Assembly: GCF_021462225.1 (NCBI RefSeq)
Contig: NC_061801.1
Span: 5,452,125-5,516,124 of the forward strand
DNA from: Girardinichthys multiradiatus
Lineage: Eukaryota; Chordata; Actinopteri; Cyprinodontiformes; Goodeidae
Direction: 5' to 3'
DNA: 64,000 bases
Each line of letters opens with the position of its first letter. Positions within the stretch are counted from its first letter, which is position 1. The position numbers and the translations under genes are program-made. This document shows positions 1 through 12,274 of the stretch, piece after piece. The notes beneath the pieces are model-generated. The model searched no databases. It worked only from the letters and a program-made list of their open reading frames with translations, and was not told where the DNA came from.

Positions 1-84
1 CAGAAGATAAAGTTGTATTTCTCCCACTACAATGGCAGTGGTCAAACTGTCATTGTGAAGGATATCATGTAAACCAATGATCTT
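1..84 (+). CDS. possible 3' end of a coding exon cut by the window edge
   Basis: Frame 1 is open from the left edge for 27 codons and ends in TAA, with the last residues reading NGSGQTVIVKDIM. The composition is protein-like (mixed charged and hydrophobic residues) and is followed by AT-rich sequence that could be a 3' UTR. I do not recognise the family, and a 27-codon open frame can arise by chance. If real, it belongs to a plus-strand gene lying mostly to the left of the window. Confidence 0.2.
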
Positions 85-879
85 TTTTTGTGGACAGAAG
101 TGTGTATAACTGCACATTTTTGCAATGGAAACAGTCTTTTTTATATATTCTATTTTTACAAATTTTATTCATTTCTTGGAAATCTGCTTTAAGACTGTGA
201 CCTGTTCTTCCCCATTCAGGACAGAAGGATAATGTCATTTCCAATTCTGGTTAAGATGCATCCTACCTCCAGTCTGATGTAGAGACACTAACTAAGTTTG
301 AAATTTCACAGATTACTGTGGGCTTCAGCAGGGGGGTGAGCCACCTGCACAGTGAAAGAATTACACGCGGTTGCCTGGAGTTTTAAGATTAGATCCAAAT
401 CATGTAAGAAGGTGTAAGAAGGGTTTTAGGAATGTTTATAGTAAATGATTGGGATTCTCACTTGAAAGTAAACTTCAAGGCTCCTTAATGCAATATCGTG
501 CAATGATCAACCATGTTGGCTCAGGAGCAGAGCAATCTACCAGCCTGGAGGTTAGTGTTTAACTTCAATTTACACCTCCACAAGTAAAAAGAACAGCCTG
601 GATGAACTGTCCCTGTTGTACCAGGCGTTGAGTGGTTTCCAGTATGAATGTATGCCAAGGTTTTAATAAGTTCCAGTTTCAAAACCATAAACGTTTTCCA
701 TCATGCGACTCCTAGCTTAAAGTTCTTTTAATAAGATGCCAGAGAAAGATCCGGAGTGGATTAAGTTTTCTACAACTGCTCCTTCCCCCTCTTGTTGTCC
801 CTCAATGCCAGTCACCTGACAAAAAGAAGGCTCCAACAGTTTTCTATCCCGTACAAAAAAGACAAATTTGGGGAATGGT
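85..879. other. no clear gene; weak Ig-like coding hint
   Basis: No intact gene is seen. Around 473-562 (+) a short frame ending in TAA reads like the last strand of an I-set immunoglobulin domain (VGSGAEQSTSLEVSV, then stop). It has no convincing upstream acceptor and its upstream frame is broken. It may be a decayed exon or chance. Confidence 0.2.
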
Positions 880-1030
880 GGTGGGGCAGGGGTAAACCAT
901 GCGACCCACGGAGGCTACCATCCTCAACGCACCCGTCACAGGTTCGAGTCCTGGCCGTTGACCTTTGCTGCATGTGTTCCCCTCTCACTTTTCAACCAAT
1001 TTCCTGTCAGTCAACTTACAAAACCCCTCT
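880..1030 (+). repeat. tRNA-like SINE fragment
   Basis: The block contains GGTTCGAGTCC (941-951), a good match to a Pol III box B, followed by a stretch (CTTTGCTGCATGTGTTCCC) that I associate with a widespread teleost SINE-like repeat. No clear box A or poly(A) tail was resolved. It abuts the LINE that follows. The family name is not assigned. Confidence 0.4.
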
Positions 1031-4000
1031 TTGAACCGCCACCTTGACTAGATGGAAGGGTTTGAGTGCTCAAATGATCCTAGAGGCCCCTGGTAGGGTC
1101 TCCCATGGCAAACAGGCTCAAGGTGACGGGTCAGACAAAGCGCGGTTGAAGACACCTTCACGAGGACCACAAAATTGAGGCATGTTACGCCGCACGTTAC
1201 GACAGAGCTGGAGTCCCATCCTGGAGCCAGGCCTCGGGTCAGGACTTGTCAGAGAGTGCCTGGTGGCTTGGTTGCTCCTCGCGGGACCCGGCCAGGCCAA
1301 GCCCGAACAAGAGACGGGAGGCCATCCCCCAGTGGGTCCACCACCTGTAGGGGGAACCAGGAGGGACCCGTGCAAAGAGGATTGGGCAGCGGTTGAAGGT
1401 GGAGACCTCGGCGGCTTTATCTCCGAATGCTTAGGCTGGCTCTAGGGATATGGAATCTCACCTCGTTGGGCGAGAAGGAGCCAGAGTTTGTGAGGGAGGT
1501 CAAGAGATATCGACTAGAAATAGTCGGGCTCGCCTCCAGTGGGCTCTGGAACCCATCTCCTTGAGAGGGGCTGGACTCTCTTCTACTCTGGAGTGGCCCA
1601 CGGGGAGTGTCGACAGGCTGTGGTGGGTTTGCTCATTGCCCCCCAGCTCAGCCATCTTGTGTTGGGGTTTACCCCAGTGGATGAGAGGGTCGCATCCCTA
1701 CGCCTTTGGGTTGGGGAAAGGTCTCTGACTGTTGTCGGCCTACGGGCCGACAGTAGTGCGGAGTACCCGGCCTTCTTGGCATCCCTGTCTGGGGTGCTAG
1801 GTAGTACCCCTCCCAGGAACTCCATTATTCTGCTGGGGGACTTCAACGCCCACGTGGGAAATGACAGTGACACCTGGAGAGGCGTGATCGGGAGGAATGG
1901 CCTCCCCGATCTGAATCCGGGTGGTGTTTCGTTATTGGACTTCTGTGCTATTCACGGATTGTCCATAATGAGCACCATGTTCAAGCATAAGGGTGTTCAT
2001 TAGTGCACTTGAAACCAGGACACCCTAGGCAGGAGGTGGATGATCGTGTCTTCAGACCTTTGGCCGCATGTTTTGTACAGTCGGGTGAAGAGAGGGGCTG
2101 AGCTGTCCACTGATAACCACCTCATGTGATTTGGATCAGCTGGAAGAGAAGAAAGCCGGACAGACTTGGCAGGCCCAAGCGCATAGTGAGGGCCTGCTGG
2201 GAACGTCTGGCGGAGCCTTTGGCCAGAGATGTATTCAACTCCCACCTCCGGGAAGACTTTGACCAGATTCCAGGGGATGTTGGACACATAGAGTCCGAGT
2301 GGACTGTGTTCTCTGCATCTATTGTCGATGCCGCTGCCCGTAGCTGTGGCCGGAAAGTCTGCGGTGCCTGTCGCGGCGGCAATCCCCAAACCCGGTGGTA
2401 GACACAAACTGAAGAAGGAGTCCTATAGGCTGTGGTTGGCTTGTGGGACTCCTGAGGTGGCTGACAGGTTCTGTGAGGCCAAACGTGCTGTGGCCTGGGC
2501 TGTGGCAGAGGCAGAGGCAGAGGCAAAAACCCGGGCCTGGGAGGAGTTTGGTGAGGCCACGGAGAAGGATTACCGGTTGGCCTCGAAGCAATTCTGGCAA
2601 ACCATCCAGCGCCTCAGAAGGGGGAAGCAGTACTTCGCCAACACTGTTTACAGTGTGGCATTCCCTGGTGGAAGCAGAGGCTGGAGACTCGGGTTGGACT
2701 CACCAAGGTGGTTAAAAAGCTCCACGGTGGCAGGGCTTTGGGGGTGGATGAGATCCGCCCTGAGTACCTCAAGTCTCTGGATGTTGTGGGGCTGTCATGG
2801 TTGACGCAACTCTTCAACATTGTGTGGTGGTCGGGGACAGTGCCCCGGGACTGGCAGACTGGGGGGTGGTCCCCCTTCATAAGAAGGGTGACCGGAGGGT
2901 GTGTTCCAACTATAGGGGGATCACATTCCTCAGCCTACCTGGTAAGGCCTACGCCAGGGTATTGAGAGAAGAGTCCGGCCCTCAGCTTCAGGAGGAGCAG
3001 TGTGGTTTTCATCCAGGCCGTAGAACACTGGACCAGCTCTACACCCTCAGCATGGGAGTTTTGCCCAACCGGTCCACATCATTTTGTGGACATAGAGAAA
3101 GCATTCGACTGTGTCCCTCATGGTGCCCTGTGGGGGGTGCTCCAGGAGTATGGTGTTGGGGGCCCTTTATTAGGGGCCATCCGGTCTCTGTACAAGCAGA
3201 GCAGGAGTTTGGTCCACATTGCTGGCACAAAGTCAGACCTGTTCCCGGTGCATGTTGGACTCCAGCAGGGCTGCCCTTTGTCACCAGTCCTGTTCATAAC
3301 TTTTATGGACAGGATTTCGAGGCGCAGCCAAGGGCCGGCGATGGTCTGGTTGGGGGACCAGTGGATTCCGTCTCTTATTTTTGCAGGTGACGTGATCCGG
3401 ATGGCCCCCTCTACAGCATGCGCTGGGGCAGTTCGCAGTCGAGTGTCAAGCGGCTGGGATGAAGATCAGCTCCTCCAAGTCCGGGGCCATGGTTCTCGAC
3501 TGGGGAGGGTACCTTGTCCTCTTCAGGTTGGAGGGGAGTTCCTGCCTCAAGTCGAGGAGTTCAAGTATCTTGGGGTCTTGTTCACGAGCAAGGGGAGAAC
3601 GGAGCGGGAGATAGACAGACGGATCGATGCAGCTGCCGCAGTAATGGGGACGCTGTGCCGGTCCATTGTGGTGAAGAGAGAGCTGAGCCGAAAAGCGACG
3701 CTCTCAATTTACTGCTTGGTCTACGTTCCTACCCTCACCTATGTCCATGAACTTTGGGTCATGACCGAAAGAACGAGATCCTGGATACAAGCGGCTGAAA
3801 TGAGCTTCCTCCATAGGGCGACTGGGCACTCCCCTAGAGATAGGTTGAGAAGCTCAGCCATCTGGGAGGGGCTTGGAATAGAGCCGCTGCTCCTCCACAT
3901 CGAGAGGAGCCACTTGAGGTGGCTTGGGCATCTATATCCTGGACGCATCTATATCCTGGACGCCTTCCTCGGGAGGTGTTCCAGGCACGTCCCACCGGGA

Positions 4001-4195
4001 GGAGGCCCAAGGGGGCGGCCCAGGACGCACTGGAGGGACTATGTCTCTCGGCTGGTCTGGGAGAGCCTTGGGCTCCGCCCGGAGGAGCTGAAGGAGGTGT
4101 CTGGGGAGAGGGACGCCTGGGTGTCTCTACTGAGTCTGCTGCCCTCGCGACATGGTCCTGGACGAAGAGGAAGACGACGAGTACGATTACTAGTA
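1031..4195 (+). mobile_element. decayed APE-type non-LTR retrotransposon (GC-rich teleost LINE, RTE-like)
   Basis: Translated pieces in shifting frames give an endonuclease segment ([10 protein letters not shown] near 1840-1870), an RT segment (FVDIEKAFDCVPHGALW near 3090; QQGCPLSPVLF near 3265) and a conserved C-terminal region (EFKYLGVLFTS, then DRRID, near 3560-3630). The frame changes at least four times between 1539 and 3002, so the element cannot make a full polyprotein. The RT catalytic motif, expected as FADD, reads FAGD with glycine at codon 3086-3088, which by itself should abolish polymerisation. The longest open piece (3002-4210, 402 codons) is only the distal RT half. The clade is not certain: the C-terminal part resembles RTE/BovB-type proteins. 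A sister copy begins at 62.7 kb. Confidence 0.85.
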
Positions 4196-6782
4196 TTCAT
4201 TATTTTGTAATTTTGCTTTTTATAAGTATTTTAGTGTATTTTAATTTTCAATTTAGATATTTTTTCTACAGAGATTCTTGAACGGTACCAATTTTCATAA
4301 TTTTATTTGTGTTCATTTTTCAACATCCTACATATGAATACATAGTTTGTTATTTGTTTGAAGGGAAGGAAAAGCAAGAAAGTACGTGGGAAAATTCAGT
4401 GTTCCTGGCAATGCCTTGTTCTCAAAGTGCAATTAATACACTGTTTTTCCAAATTCATTGAATAATCATTGACCAATATAATCATTGTTATTGTATACTT
4501 TATGTATGATTGCCGTAGAACCTTATTTAGCCATTGTTTAGTCTATATTAATATTTTTTACTGTTTTGTGTGCCATTTTTTTTGTTATGTTCTATCTAAT
4601 CTTACTTTTCTTCCAATTCTTCACTCAAGCAGCTCTCACCGCCACAATGACCTCTCCAACCTGTCCATGTTGTAATCGCTTTGGCATCTTGAGGACAATC
4701 CCCCTGCTCCTCTAATCTCCTGGCACGATACCTGTACAGATTAAGTCTTTAAGATCCAATCTTCATTCCTTCATCTACCCTTCCTGTTCACCTCTGTCTT
4801 CAGTGAGGTGTGATTCTTCGGACCTCCGTAGGGCAGAAGATGAACAGTGTTTAGAGATAAATATATGGAGACATGATAATTGTAGTCTGTCTGTGACATC
4901 ACTATCCACCACAAATATAAATGAGATATGTTCTTCCCTAAGCTGCTCCAAAGAGACATAGTAGTGTTAGATCAGTTTTTGTAGTGACTAAGGGTTAAAA
5001 GACATCAAAATACAATCTTTGCTGTTATTTCAACTTAGTAATTATAAACATAACAAAGATTCATTAGCATGTCATTCTCATTTCGCAATCATAAGGGAAC
5101 AAAAGCTACTTTTAAAGTCCCATCTCTTTGATAGATAGTTGCTGGTTATTTTGCTCATTTGCCATTTCATACCCTTGTGGTTTTGATTTTTTTCTTACCC
5201 AGCTAAGGTGTAAAATGGAACTATCTGCTATGTGATACAGACCATTAAAACTATTTTATTTCATACCTGCCAGCAGGAAATTTTGTACACATTTGACAAC
5301 TGGCGATTTCAAGTTATTTTCTATAATACAATAATTTTACTGTAAGGAAATGTAGGTATATGGCTGCAATAAATAATCTTACCAGAAGGAGGTCAATCAT
5401 AGCTGTTTTGTTTTAACTGGGATCAAAGTTTATCATACTTTGTAAGAGTCAACAGGTCCAAACAGGGTTCAGACCCAAACTAAATTAAATAGGGGGGGAA
5501 TATAAAGTCTTCAGACATTCATATACAATTAAATTATAGACTAGACGATTTATATTACTATTTAACTCCATAATTCATGAAAATACCTAACCACCAAGAA
5601 AAATAAACTAATCAGCAGTGGTTTAAGAGGTTTATGGGTAAGAAACGGAGAAGGGGCTGATTACCCCAAGCTAAAAAAAGACCTGCAAAAATTGTAGTTT
5701 TCATTTATTTTTCCATATTTGATTTGATCTGTTTTGAAAATAACTGATTAATGCTCTAAAAACTAAACTATCTAAAATGTTGAGTTAACTAACATGGATA
5801 CTTAAAGAACATTAGAAATGGAACTTTTTCTGCTGTGCCTGCACCTCTTGACAACATGCAAATGTAGTTTTGTGGAGAACAGAGATTTTAGACAACACAT
5901 TGAAGACTGGAGACATGTAGAAGCTCTGTCTCCTTGTGTACGTGGCATTCAGACATTTCTAGATATAATGATTAGAGGACATCAATCTTCCATAATAAAA
6001 TCAAGCTGTTTCTATAACTCAATTTTGCCTTGGCTCTTTTCCATTAAACTTAAAATGTAAAAGTTTTGACTCAGAGACAAAGCAAATGTTACAGAAAGCA
6101 CAAAATCCATGTTTTAGGAGAATATTTAGCTTAGTGTGTGACTCTTTTACCATGGTCATCCTCTAAATTTTGAAAAGTTAAATATTTGTTTTATAACAGG
6201 TAAACAATATTTCCACAATAGTGGTCAAGCAATGCAAGAAATTGGTTTCCTTTTTTTACTGGGGACAAAATCCACAGATCCCACTCATAATATGTATTTT
6301 CCTGTCTCTGCTCCCCCATTTTACAACATGATGAAGTGCCCATCATCTAGATTCAAAACATTCCTGGAGGCTGTAATTACTTCTGGGAACACATCCATTG
6401 TATTTACTCATTTTACCCAATTCTCTAAAATAATAGAATTAAATTATTAGACTTCATAAGTTTAAAAACTTTGATATGTATAGAGATCAGCAGCAGTTTT
6501 ATAACTTTTTTCTATACGTTTTTTCATTTAATTAGGTTTTCTATATTTACACTCATCTGTAAATCTATTTATAGCTATACAATGATAGCATGAATATATC
6601 TTTATTCATCAATCTCTTTCAGTTAAAAAATGCTGCTTTTATTGTTTTTACTTGTTTGAACTTACAGATGTTATAAAACACATAAAATCCCCACAAACAA
6701 TCTAAAACATTAATCCACAGTAAAAATGTTATGCTTAGTAATAAATAATAAGAAAAGGGAATGACAACAATTTTGTAAATAA

Positions 6783-6783
<1 letters not shown>
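4196..6783. other. AT-rich intergenic DNA, no gene recognised
   Basis: Several open frames of 60-80 codons occur on both strands, but none shows a recognisable domain, splice context or codon bias. I see no RNA gene or intact transposon. Confidence 0.5.

Positions 6784-6855
<72 letters not shown>
6784..6855. repeat. compound microsatellite (AC)n(AT)n(AG)n
   Basis: A short AC run passes into about 17 AT units and then about 17 AG units. It should be highly length-polymorphic. Confidence 0.95.
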
Positions 6856-6857
<2 letters not shown>

Positions 6858-7785
6858 CTGTGTCTTTATGAGGAGAACTACATGGTTGAATTAGTGCAAA
6901 TGTGCATGGTATTTATGTAGAGGATGCATTTGTTAAAAAAGAGCCTTTCATAAGGCTTAAGTTTTTATGATGTCAATTGTTCTGCTATAAAGACCTTGAT
7001 ATGGTTCAGAGTTCACAATAAACTATAAACAATAAATTTAATTTTGGGTAGGGAACACAGTAATCAACCATTGTCTGATAAACCTGAACTCTGTAGAAAA
7101 AGAATAAACCTACATTTACTGGAGATTACATGACCTCATTCGGCAGCTTCATTCAAGCAAAGAAAGATATGAACCAACTTTTTCTACTCCTCTATTGTTT
7201 GCTCAGATTTGAGTATGCATGACTGAGTGGTCTCATTCTGGGTCAGTCATGTGTCAAATCAGACACAGATTAACTGGACTCCTACCAGTTCAGAACACTC
7301 TTCATGTTATTAGTCTATAAAAGCCTCTGTAGTATTAGCAGTTTTGGTGATTAAAATGATTATCCTCTTCATGGCTGTGGATTTACTGGAAATCTTTGAA
7401 GTTCTTAATAATTGTTAAAGGTAACATAAGATAATATTTCAACATTGCAACATCTTTTTGAGTCACGTTATACATAGTTCAGGCACGGAAGAGTTTTTAC
7501 ATGCCATAGAACTTTGTGAAAGTCACTTGTTGCAGCATCATTAAGAGCCATATTAACATTCCTGTACATGTAGTACTTCAGTTACATACTAGTTAGTTAG
7601 AAAACATAGGACTTATTTGAACTTTCATACAAGGATTAAGTCTACAGATGCTATATTTACCAGAAAGCAATGATTAAAGTAATTCCACGCTATTCATTAT
7701 AGTTATTTCGGGCGTTTGTTTCCTTTAAAGAACTCTCCCATTGGGACTTTTACGTAAAACAGAAGGATTAAGTGTCTCTACTCAC
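6856..7785. other. intergenic or intronic DNA, nothing assigned
   Basis: No gene is recognised. A TATAAAAG string at 7316-7323 is followed by a short ATG frame at 7358 that stops before a GT; I do not consider this enough for a gene. If the exon at 7786-7852 is real, this stretch is intron. Confidence 0.4.
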
Positions 7786-7852
7786 CCCACTTGAACATCA
7801 TCATTGTCAGCAGAAGTGTCTTTAGGTTCAAATGAACTTTTCCCAGCTCCAT
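7786..7852 (-). CDS. putative first coding exon encoding a signal peptide
   Basis: On the minus strand an ATG (7852-7850) opens 22 codons with a hydrophobic core (LKTLLLTMMMF), ending in W plus one base at a good donor (GGG|GTGAGT). Upstream is a pyrimidine-rich tract ending in CCTAAG or CTGTAG just before the ATG, which could be an acceptor. A short leader exon ending in phase 1 is typical of secreted or immunoglobulin-superfamily genes. I could not find the next exon in 1-7780, so the gene, if real, probably continues left of the window. The leader is short and could be chance. Confidence 0.3.
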
Positions 7853-8116
7853 GGCAAAGCTACAGACTTAGGTCCATGCAAGAAAAACAAAATCAGAATA
7901 AAAAACCAAAAGGCAAGTGTTAAACCCTCGACAAGTTGCTCCGTGTTGGTGTTGGCCTCAGTCTAGAGGCTGGCGTTCTCCACAGCAACCATCCATGCTT
8001 GGCCACAGACAGCCTTGCCTGGTCATAAGAAGAGTGATCAGCCATTAGTGGGAGAGATGTCAGGAAAACATGAGATGGACTAACACCTGCTACTGTGGAA
8101 AAGCTGCTATTAACTA

Positions 8117-9387
8117 CAGGGGTTGGACAATGAAACCGAAACACCTGGTTTTAGACCACAATAATTTATTAGTGTGGTGTAGGGCCTCCTTTTGCGGCCA
8201 ATACAGTGTAAATTCGTCTTGGGAATGACATATACAAGTCCTGCACAGTGGTCAGAGGGATTTTAAGCCATTCTTCTTGCAGGATAGTGGCCAGGTCACT
8301 ACGTGATACTGGTGGAGGAAAACGTTTCCTGACTCGCTCCTCCAAAACACCCCAAAGTGGCTCAATAATATTTAGATCTGGTGCCTGTGGAGGCCATGGG
8401 AGATGTTCAACTTCACTTTCATGTTCATCAAATCAATCTTTCAAAAGTCTTGCTGTGTGTGTATTGGTGCATTGTCATCCTGATACACGGCACCGCCTTC
8501 AGGATACAATGTTTGAACCATTGGATGCACATGGTCCTCAAGAATGGTTCGGTAGTCCTTGGCAGTGACGCGCCCATCTAGCACAAGTATTGGGCCAAGG
8601 GAATGCCATGATATGGCAGCCCAAACCATCACTGATCCAACCCCATGCTTTATTCTGGGCATGCAACAGTCTGGGTGGTATGCTTCTTTGGGGCTTCTCC
8701 ACACCATAACTCTCCGGATGTGGGGAAAACAGTAAAGGTGGATTCATCAGAGAACAATACATGTTTCACATTGTCCACAGCCCAAGATATGCGCTCCTTG
8801 CACCATTGAAACCGATGTTTGGCATTGGCATGAGTGACCAAAGGTTTGGTTATAGCAGCCCGGCCGTGTATATTGACCCTGTGGAGCTCCCGACGGACAG
8901 TTCTGGTGGAAACAGGAGAGTTGAGGTGCACATTTAATTCTGCCGTGATTTGGGCAGCCGTGGTTTTATGTTTTTTGGATACAATCCGGGTTAGCACCCG
9001 AACATCCCTTTCAGACAGCTTCCTCTTGCGTCCACAGTTAATCCTGTTGGATGTGGTTTGTCCTTCTTGGTGGTATGCTGACATTACCCTGGATACCGTG
9101 GCTCTTGATACATCACAAAGACTTGCTGTCTTGGTCACAGATGCGCCAGCAAGACGTGCACCAACAATTTGTCCTCTTTTGAACTCTAGTATGTCACCCA
9201 TAATGTTGTGTGCATTTCAATATTTTGAGCAAAACTGTGCTCTTACCCTGCTAATTGAACCTTCACACTCTGCTCTTACTGGTGCAATGTGCAATCAATA
9301 AAGACTGGCTACCAGGCTGGTCCAATTTAGCCATGAAACCTCCCACACTAAAATGACAGGTGTTTCAGTTTCATTGTCCAACACCTG
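8117..9387 (-). mobile_element. Tc1-like transposon, family B, copy 1 (defective)
   Basis: The element has terminal inverted repeats starting CAGGGGTTGGACAATGAAAC and ending with the near-reverse complement, with TA on both sides (8115-8116, 9388-9389). The minus-strand transposase is split. 9201-8650 holds the helix-turn-helix region (SLCDVSRATVSRVMSAYH) and the first catalytic aspartate (FSDEST). 8707-8441 continues with KHGVGSVMVWAAIS and YQDDNAPIH in another frame, then is disrupted by a small insertion near 8455. Two frame breaks make it non-autonomous. A sister copy lies at 35208-36474. Confidence 0.9.
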
Positions 9388-9739
9388 TATTTCACTGCAC
9401 TTATGGGATTCAATGAGCTGTCTCTGGTAAAAATGAATGATCTGAAATTCACACCAGATGCCATAATAAAGTAATCCACAAATGCAAAGAAATCAAAATA
9501 AGGTAACCTTAAATTAAGTTTTGTAAAATAAAATGGCACAGGGAATAAGTGGTCAGCACTCTCACTAAAATGTATTCAGTACTTATTACAAAAGCCTTTT
9601 TTGCTACAACTTCAGGATTTTCTGAATCAAAAAAATAATCACACACATTGATCAGGTGTGAGTTTACCCATTATTCCACAATAACTCCAATTCTAGAAAG
9701 CTGAAGCAGCTTTATTTTCTTTATCCTAATTTAAGAATC
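9388..9739. other. no gene recognised
   Basis: AT-rich DNA between two transposon sequences. No domain, RNA gene or repeat could be supported. Confidence 0.4.
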
Positions 9740-10345
9740 ATTAGTTCAGTGTTTAGGATCACCGTCTTGCTGAAAAACCAAGAATGTTTTAGTGCATTTT
9801 TCCATTAATGCCCCCCCCCCTGTAATGCTCAATGGAACATTTAGAAGTCTAGAAGTCCATCTGTAACCATGCAATCGGTTTGGTTTGTAAAATGATGGCT
9901 GCAGAGTTTTTGAGGGAGATTTTTGGGTTTTACCCATCAAAAGATGCTTCTTATGTTGTGCATGAAAAAACTTTTAATGTGTACAAATCTCTGACATTTT
10001 GGTATATGTAGTCCAACTGACATGCATATTTCTTTTTTTTTTTTACTGTCAGTATGGTCACTTACTGACGTCACATTGTTTATACATCTTGTAATTATTC
10101 TCAAAAACCTTTTTCCTTCTTTTGTTTTCGTGTATTTTCAATTGTCCCACGACAGATCTTTGTAGAGGTAAATATGGAGTTTCTGGATAATAAAAAACAA
10201 CAATTTGCTCTTGTATGTCATAGTTTTTCCAGAGATCTGGATTGGATTTGAGGCATCTGAACCATTTGGTCATAACGAATCTGTACAATCCAGTGAATCC
10301 AGACCAGGATTTAGCTCCAAGCTCATTAGTGTCCACAGGAGCTTT
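9740..10345 (-). mobile_element. decayed Tc1-like transposase fragment
   Basis: The minus strand encodes VFQQDGDPKH near 9746-9780, the Tc1 motif around the second catalytic aspartate (commonly FQQDNDPKH), in a short frame with no intact neighbours. Another fragment at 10336-10058 (beginning MDTNELGAKSWSGFTG) is in the same direction and may be the upstream half. No terminal inverted repeats were resolved. Confidence 0.45.
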
Positions 10346-11419
10346 AGTGTCTTCACTACAGCATGGTGATTAGCAGATATGCTTCTTCAGTCTTCCTTCC
10401 TCCACCACAAGCAGGTGCTCACAAAAACATTTATCTGCACAATCTCCACCTCATGGTCTACGTATTATATGTTGTAACCTTTGTGTGACCTACATTGTAA
10501 TCCTGGATAAGTTGGGTTTACCATGAAAATCTAAATATTATTAATAGAAATGTTTGAAGAAAGAACTTTTTAAAAAGTATGTTAATTCAGTTAAAGTTCT
10601 TAAGACATTTATTATATCAAATTATAAGGTAGATCTTCTTGAAATATTGTGTAATAAGAGGTTATTTGAAAAACTATTACACTATTTGTAGATTCAAAAC
10701 AATTTCTTGTTTGTGACTATTTTAAAGTGAATATTTCTTTGTTTGCTATCTTATAAAGATTTTGCATTTTTAAATTAAAAGCAAAAAAATAACTTTTTGT
10801 TGTTGTTTTTGTCAGTTTGGATGTTGACATCACTTAAAAACAGGGGCAGACTGGGACTAAGTCAGCTCTGTAATGTTTTCCACTTTTTAGATGTGTAATA
10901 ACCAACAAGATTGTCCAAATATCTGCCTAGATCCATAAATCACTATATACATTGTGAGATTTATTAGACATTTTGCTGCAAACACCCTATGTTAAGACAA
11001 ACGATGGAACAAACCAATTTATGATGTGATTAATTCTTATATTTTATTTGTATTTTTTAATGCTGCCCCAATAGAAAACTCATATATTTTGTATCAGTTC
11101 AACTACAGCTCACCACAGAAATATGAAAGAGAAGACAGAGAACAAACAAGACTCAGAGGCAAACAGCCTTAAGCTGATTTTCTTTAACCCTTTTGGTTAA
11201 AAAAATCTACATTCCTCAAATTGCATTCTTTGGCCCTATTACGGCGTTTTCCGGGTTTAATCTGAACACATGCCTTCTGTGTAGCTGTAGAAATTAATTA
11301 CCTGTTGCAACAAGGATTGCAGGTAAGATTTAAAACTTTTTACATTACAGTCATGCAAATCCAGCTAGAAAGCTACACAAAGAGGTCCGAGAGGTTTCTA
11401 TCGCTGCCTGGACACTTAC
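10346..11419. other. AT-rich DNA, no gene recognised
   Basis: Neither a coding exon nor a transposon could be supported here. If the splice sites at 11420 and 7852 belong together, this is part of a long first intron. Confidence 0.35.
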
Positions 11420-11560
11420 CTGTAACTGTAGCCCAGCTGTAATGTCCTCTGTGGTCTAACCCTCAGGTTCAGCCTTGCTCATCAGGTTAAACCACTGGGA
11501 GAATCAGTGATTTGACTGATCTCTACATCACTGCTCCTGTTGACAGTTACATGTCAGTAA
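11420..11560 (-). other. candidate non-coding 5' UTR exon (donor at 11419)
   Basis: The minus strand has a strong donor (TTACAG|GTAAGTG) after GC-richer sequence with no long ORF. It lies upstream of the possible signal-peptide exon at 7852-7786 and would suit a non-coding first exon of that gene. The 5' boundary is arbitrary. Transcript evidence is lacking. Confidence 0.2.
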
Positions 11561-12274
11561 AAAGACTGTGTGCATTTTTTCCTCTAGGATTATTTAAATG
11601 TACTTTAATAAAAACAAAGAAACCTTCCTATAAGGCTTGTCCTTATTTTTAGATCATATTTTATTTACCTATTTAAATTGAATTAATTGTGTTAATTATT
11701 TGTATTGTTCCTGTGTTTGTAACTTTTTTGTTGCTGTATTTTCAAACAGGTCTCTTAAAAATATATAAATAAATATAAATTAAAATGTTCACATTTTTAA
11801 GCCAATATTTTAAGAACATTATGACTTTCCCTCCAACTTCCCTCTTATTTATTTACAACTGGTTCTCTCATTCTAATTGTTTTTATACTTTTAAGCTTTT
11901 ATTGCTTCAGCCTTCAAATAACGGTAAACAGGAGCAGGGACACTTTGTTTATTGGTCAAAGTTTCTACTTGTTCTGACTGTGTTGTGATTACTGAGACTC
12001 CAATAAAGGGGCGGCAACTTGCAACGAAAATATACAGAAAATACATGGTCAGGCCTTTAGTCAACCACTGCCAACTACCTTAAAAGAGCAAATACTGTTG
12101 GTGTATCTAGATGCCACCCATGCAATGCCTTTTGTTCTACAATACAGAATAAGCTAATGTTTTTTATGCATTTCATTCATTATTATATATTTGTATGTGT
12201 GTTTGATTCTGGTGCTAAGCTATCAGCTTCTTTTGTTAGCTTTAACTGCTAACAGCTAAGGACACGTGCTTGCT
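11561..12274. other. no gene recognised
   Basis: A 67-codon plus-strand frame at 11785 has no recognisable domain. Nothing else is supported. Confidence 0.4.

Noticed and set aside
5818..6060. 80-codon plus-strand ORF with a hydrophobic start (MELFLLCLHLL)
   Set aside because: No donor in phase, no homology I recognise and no supporting neighbour exon; short AT-rich frames like this are common in the region.
11353..11360. ATGCAAAT octamer (immunoglobulin-type promoter motif)
   Set aside because: An 8-bp match is expected often by chance in AT-rich DNA, and no V-type exon follows on either strand.
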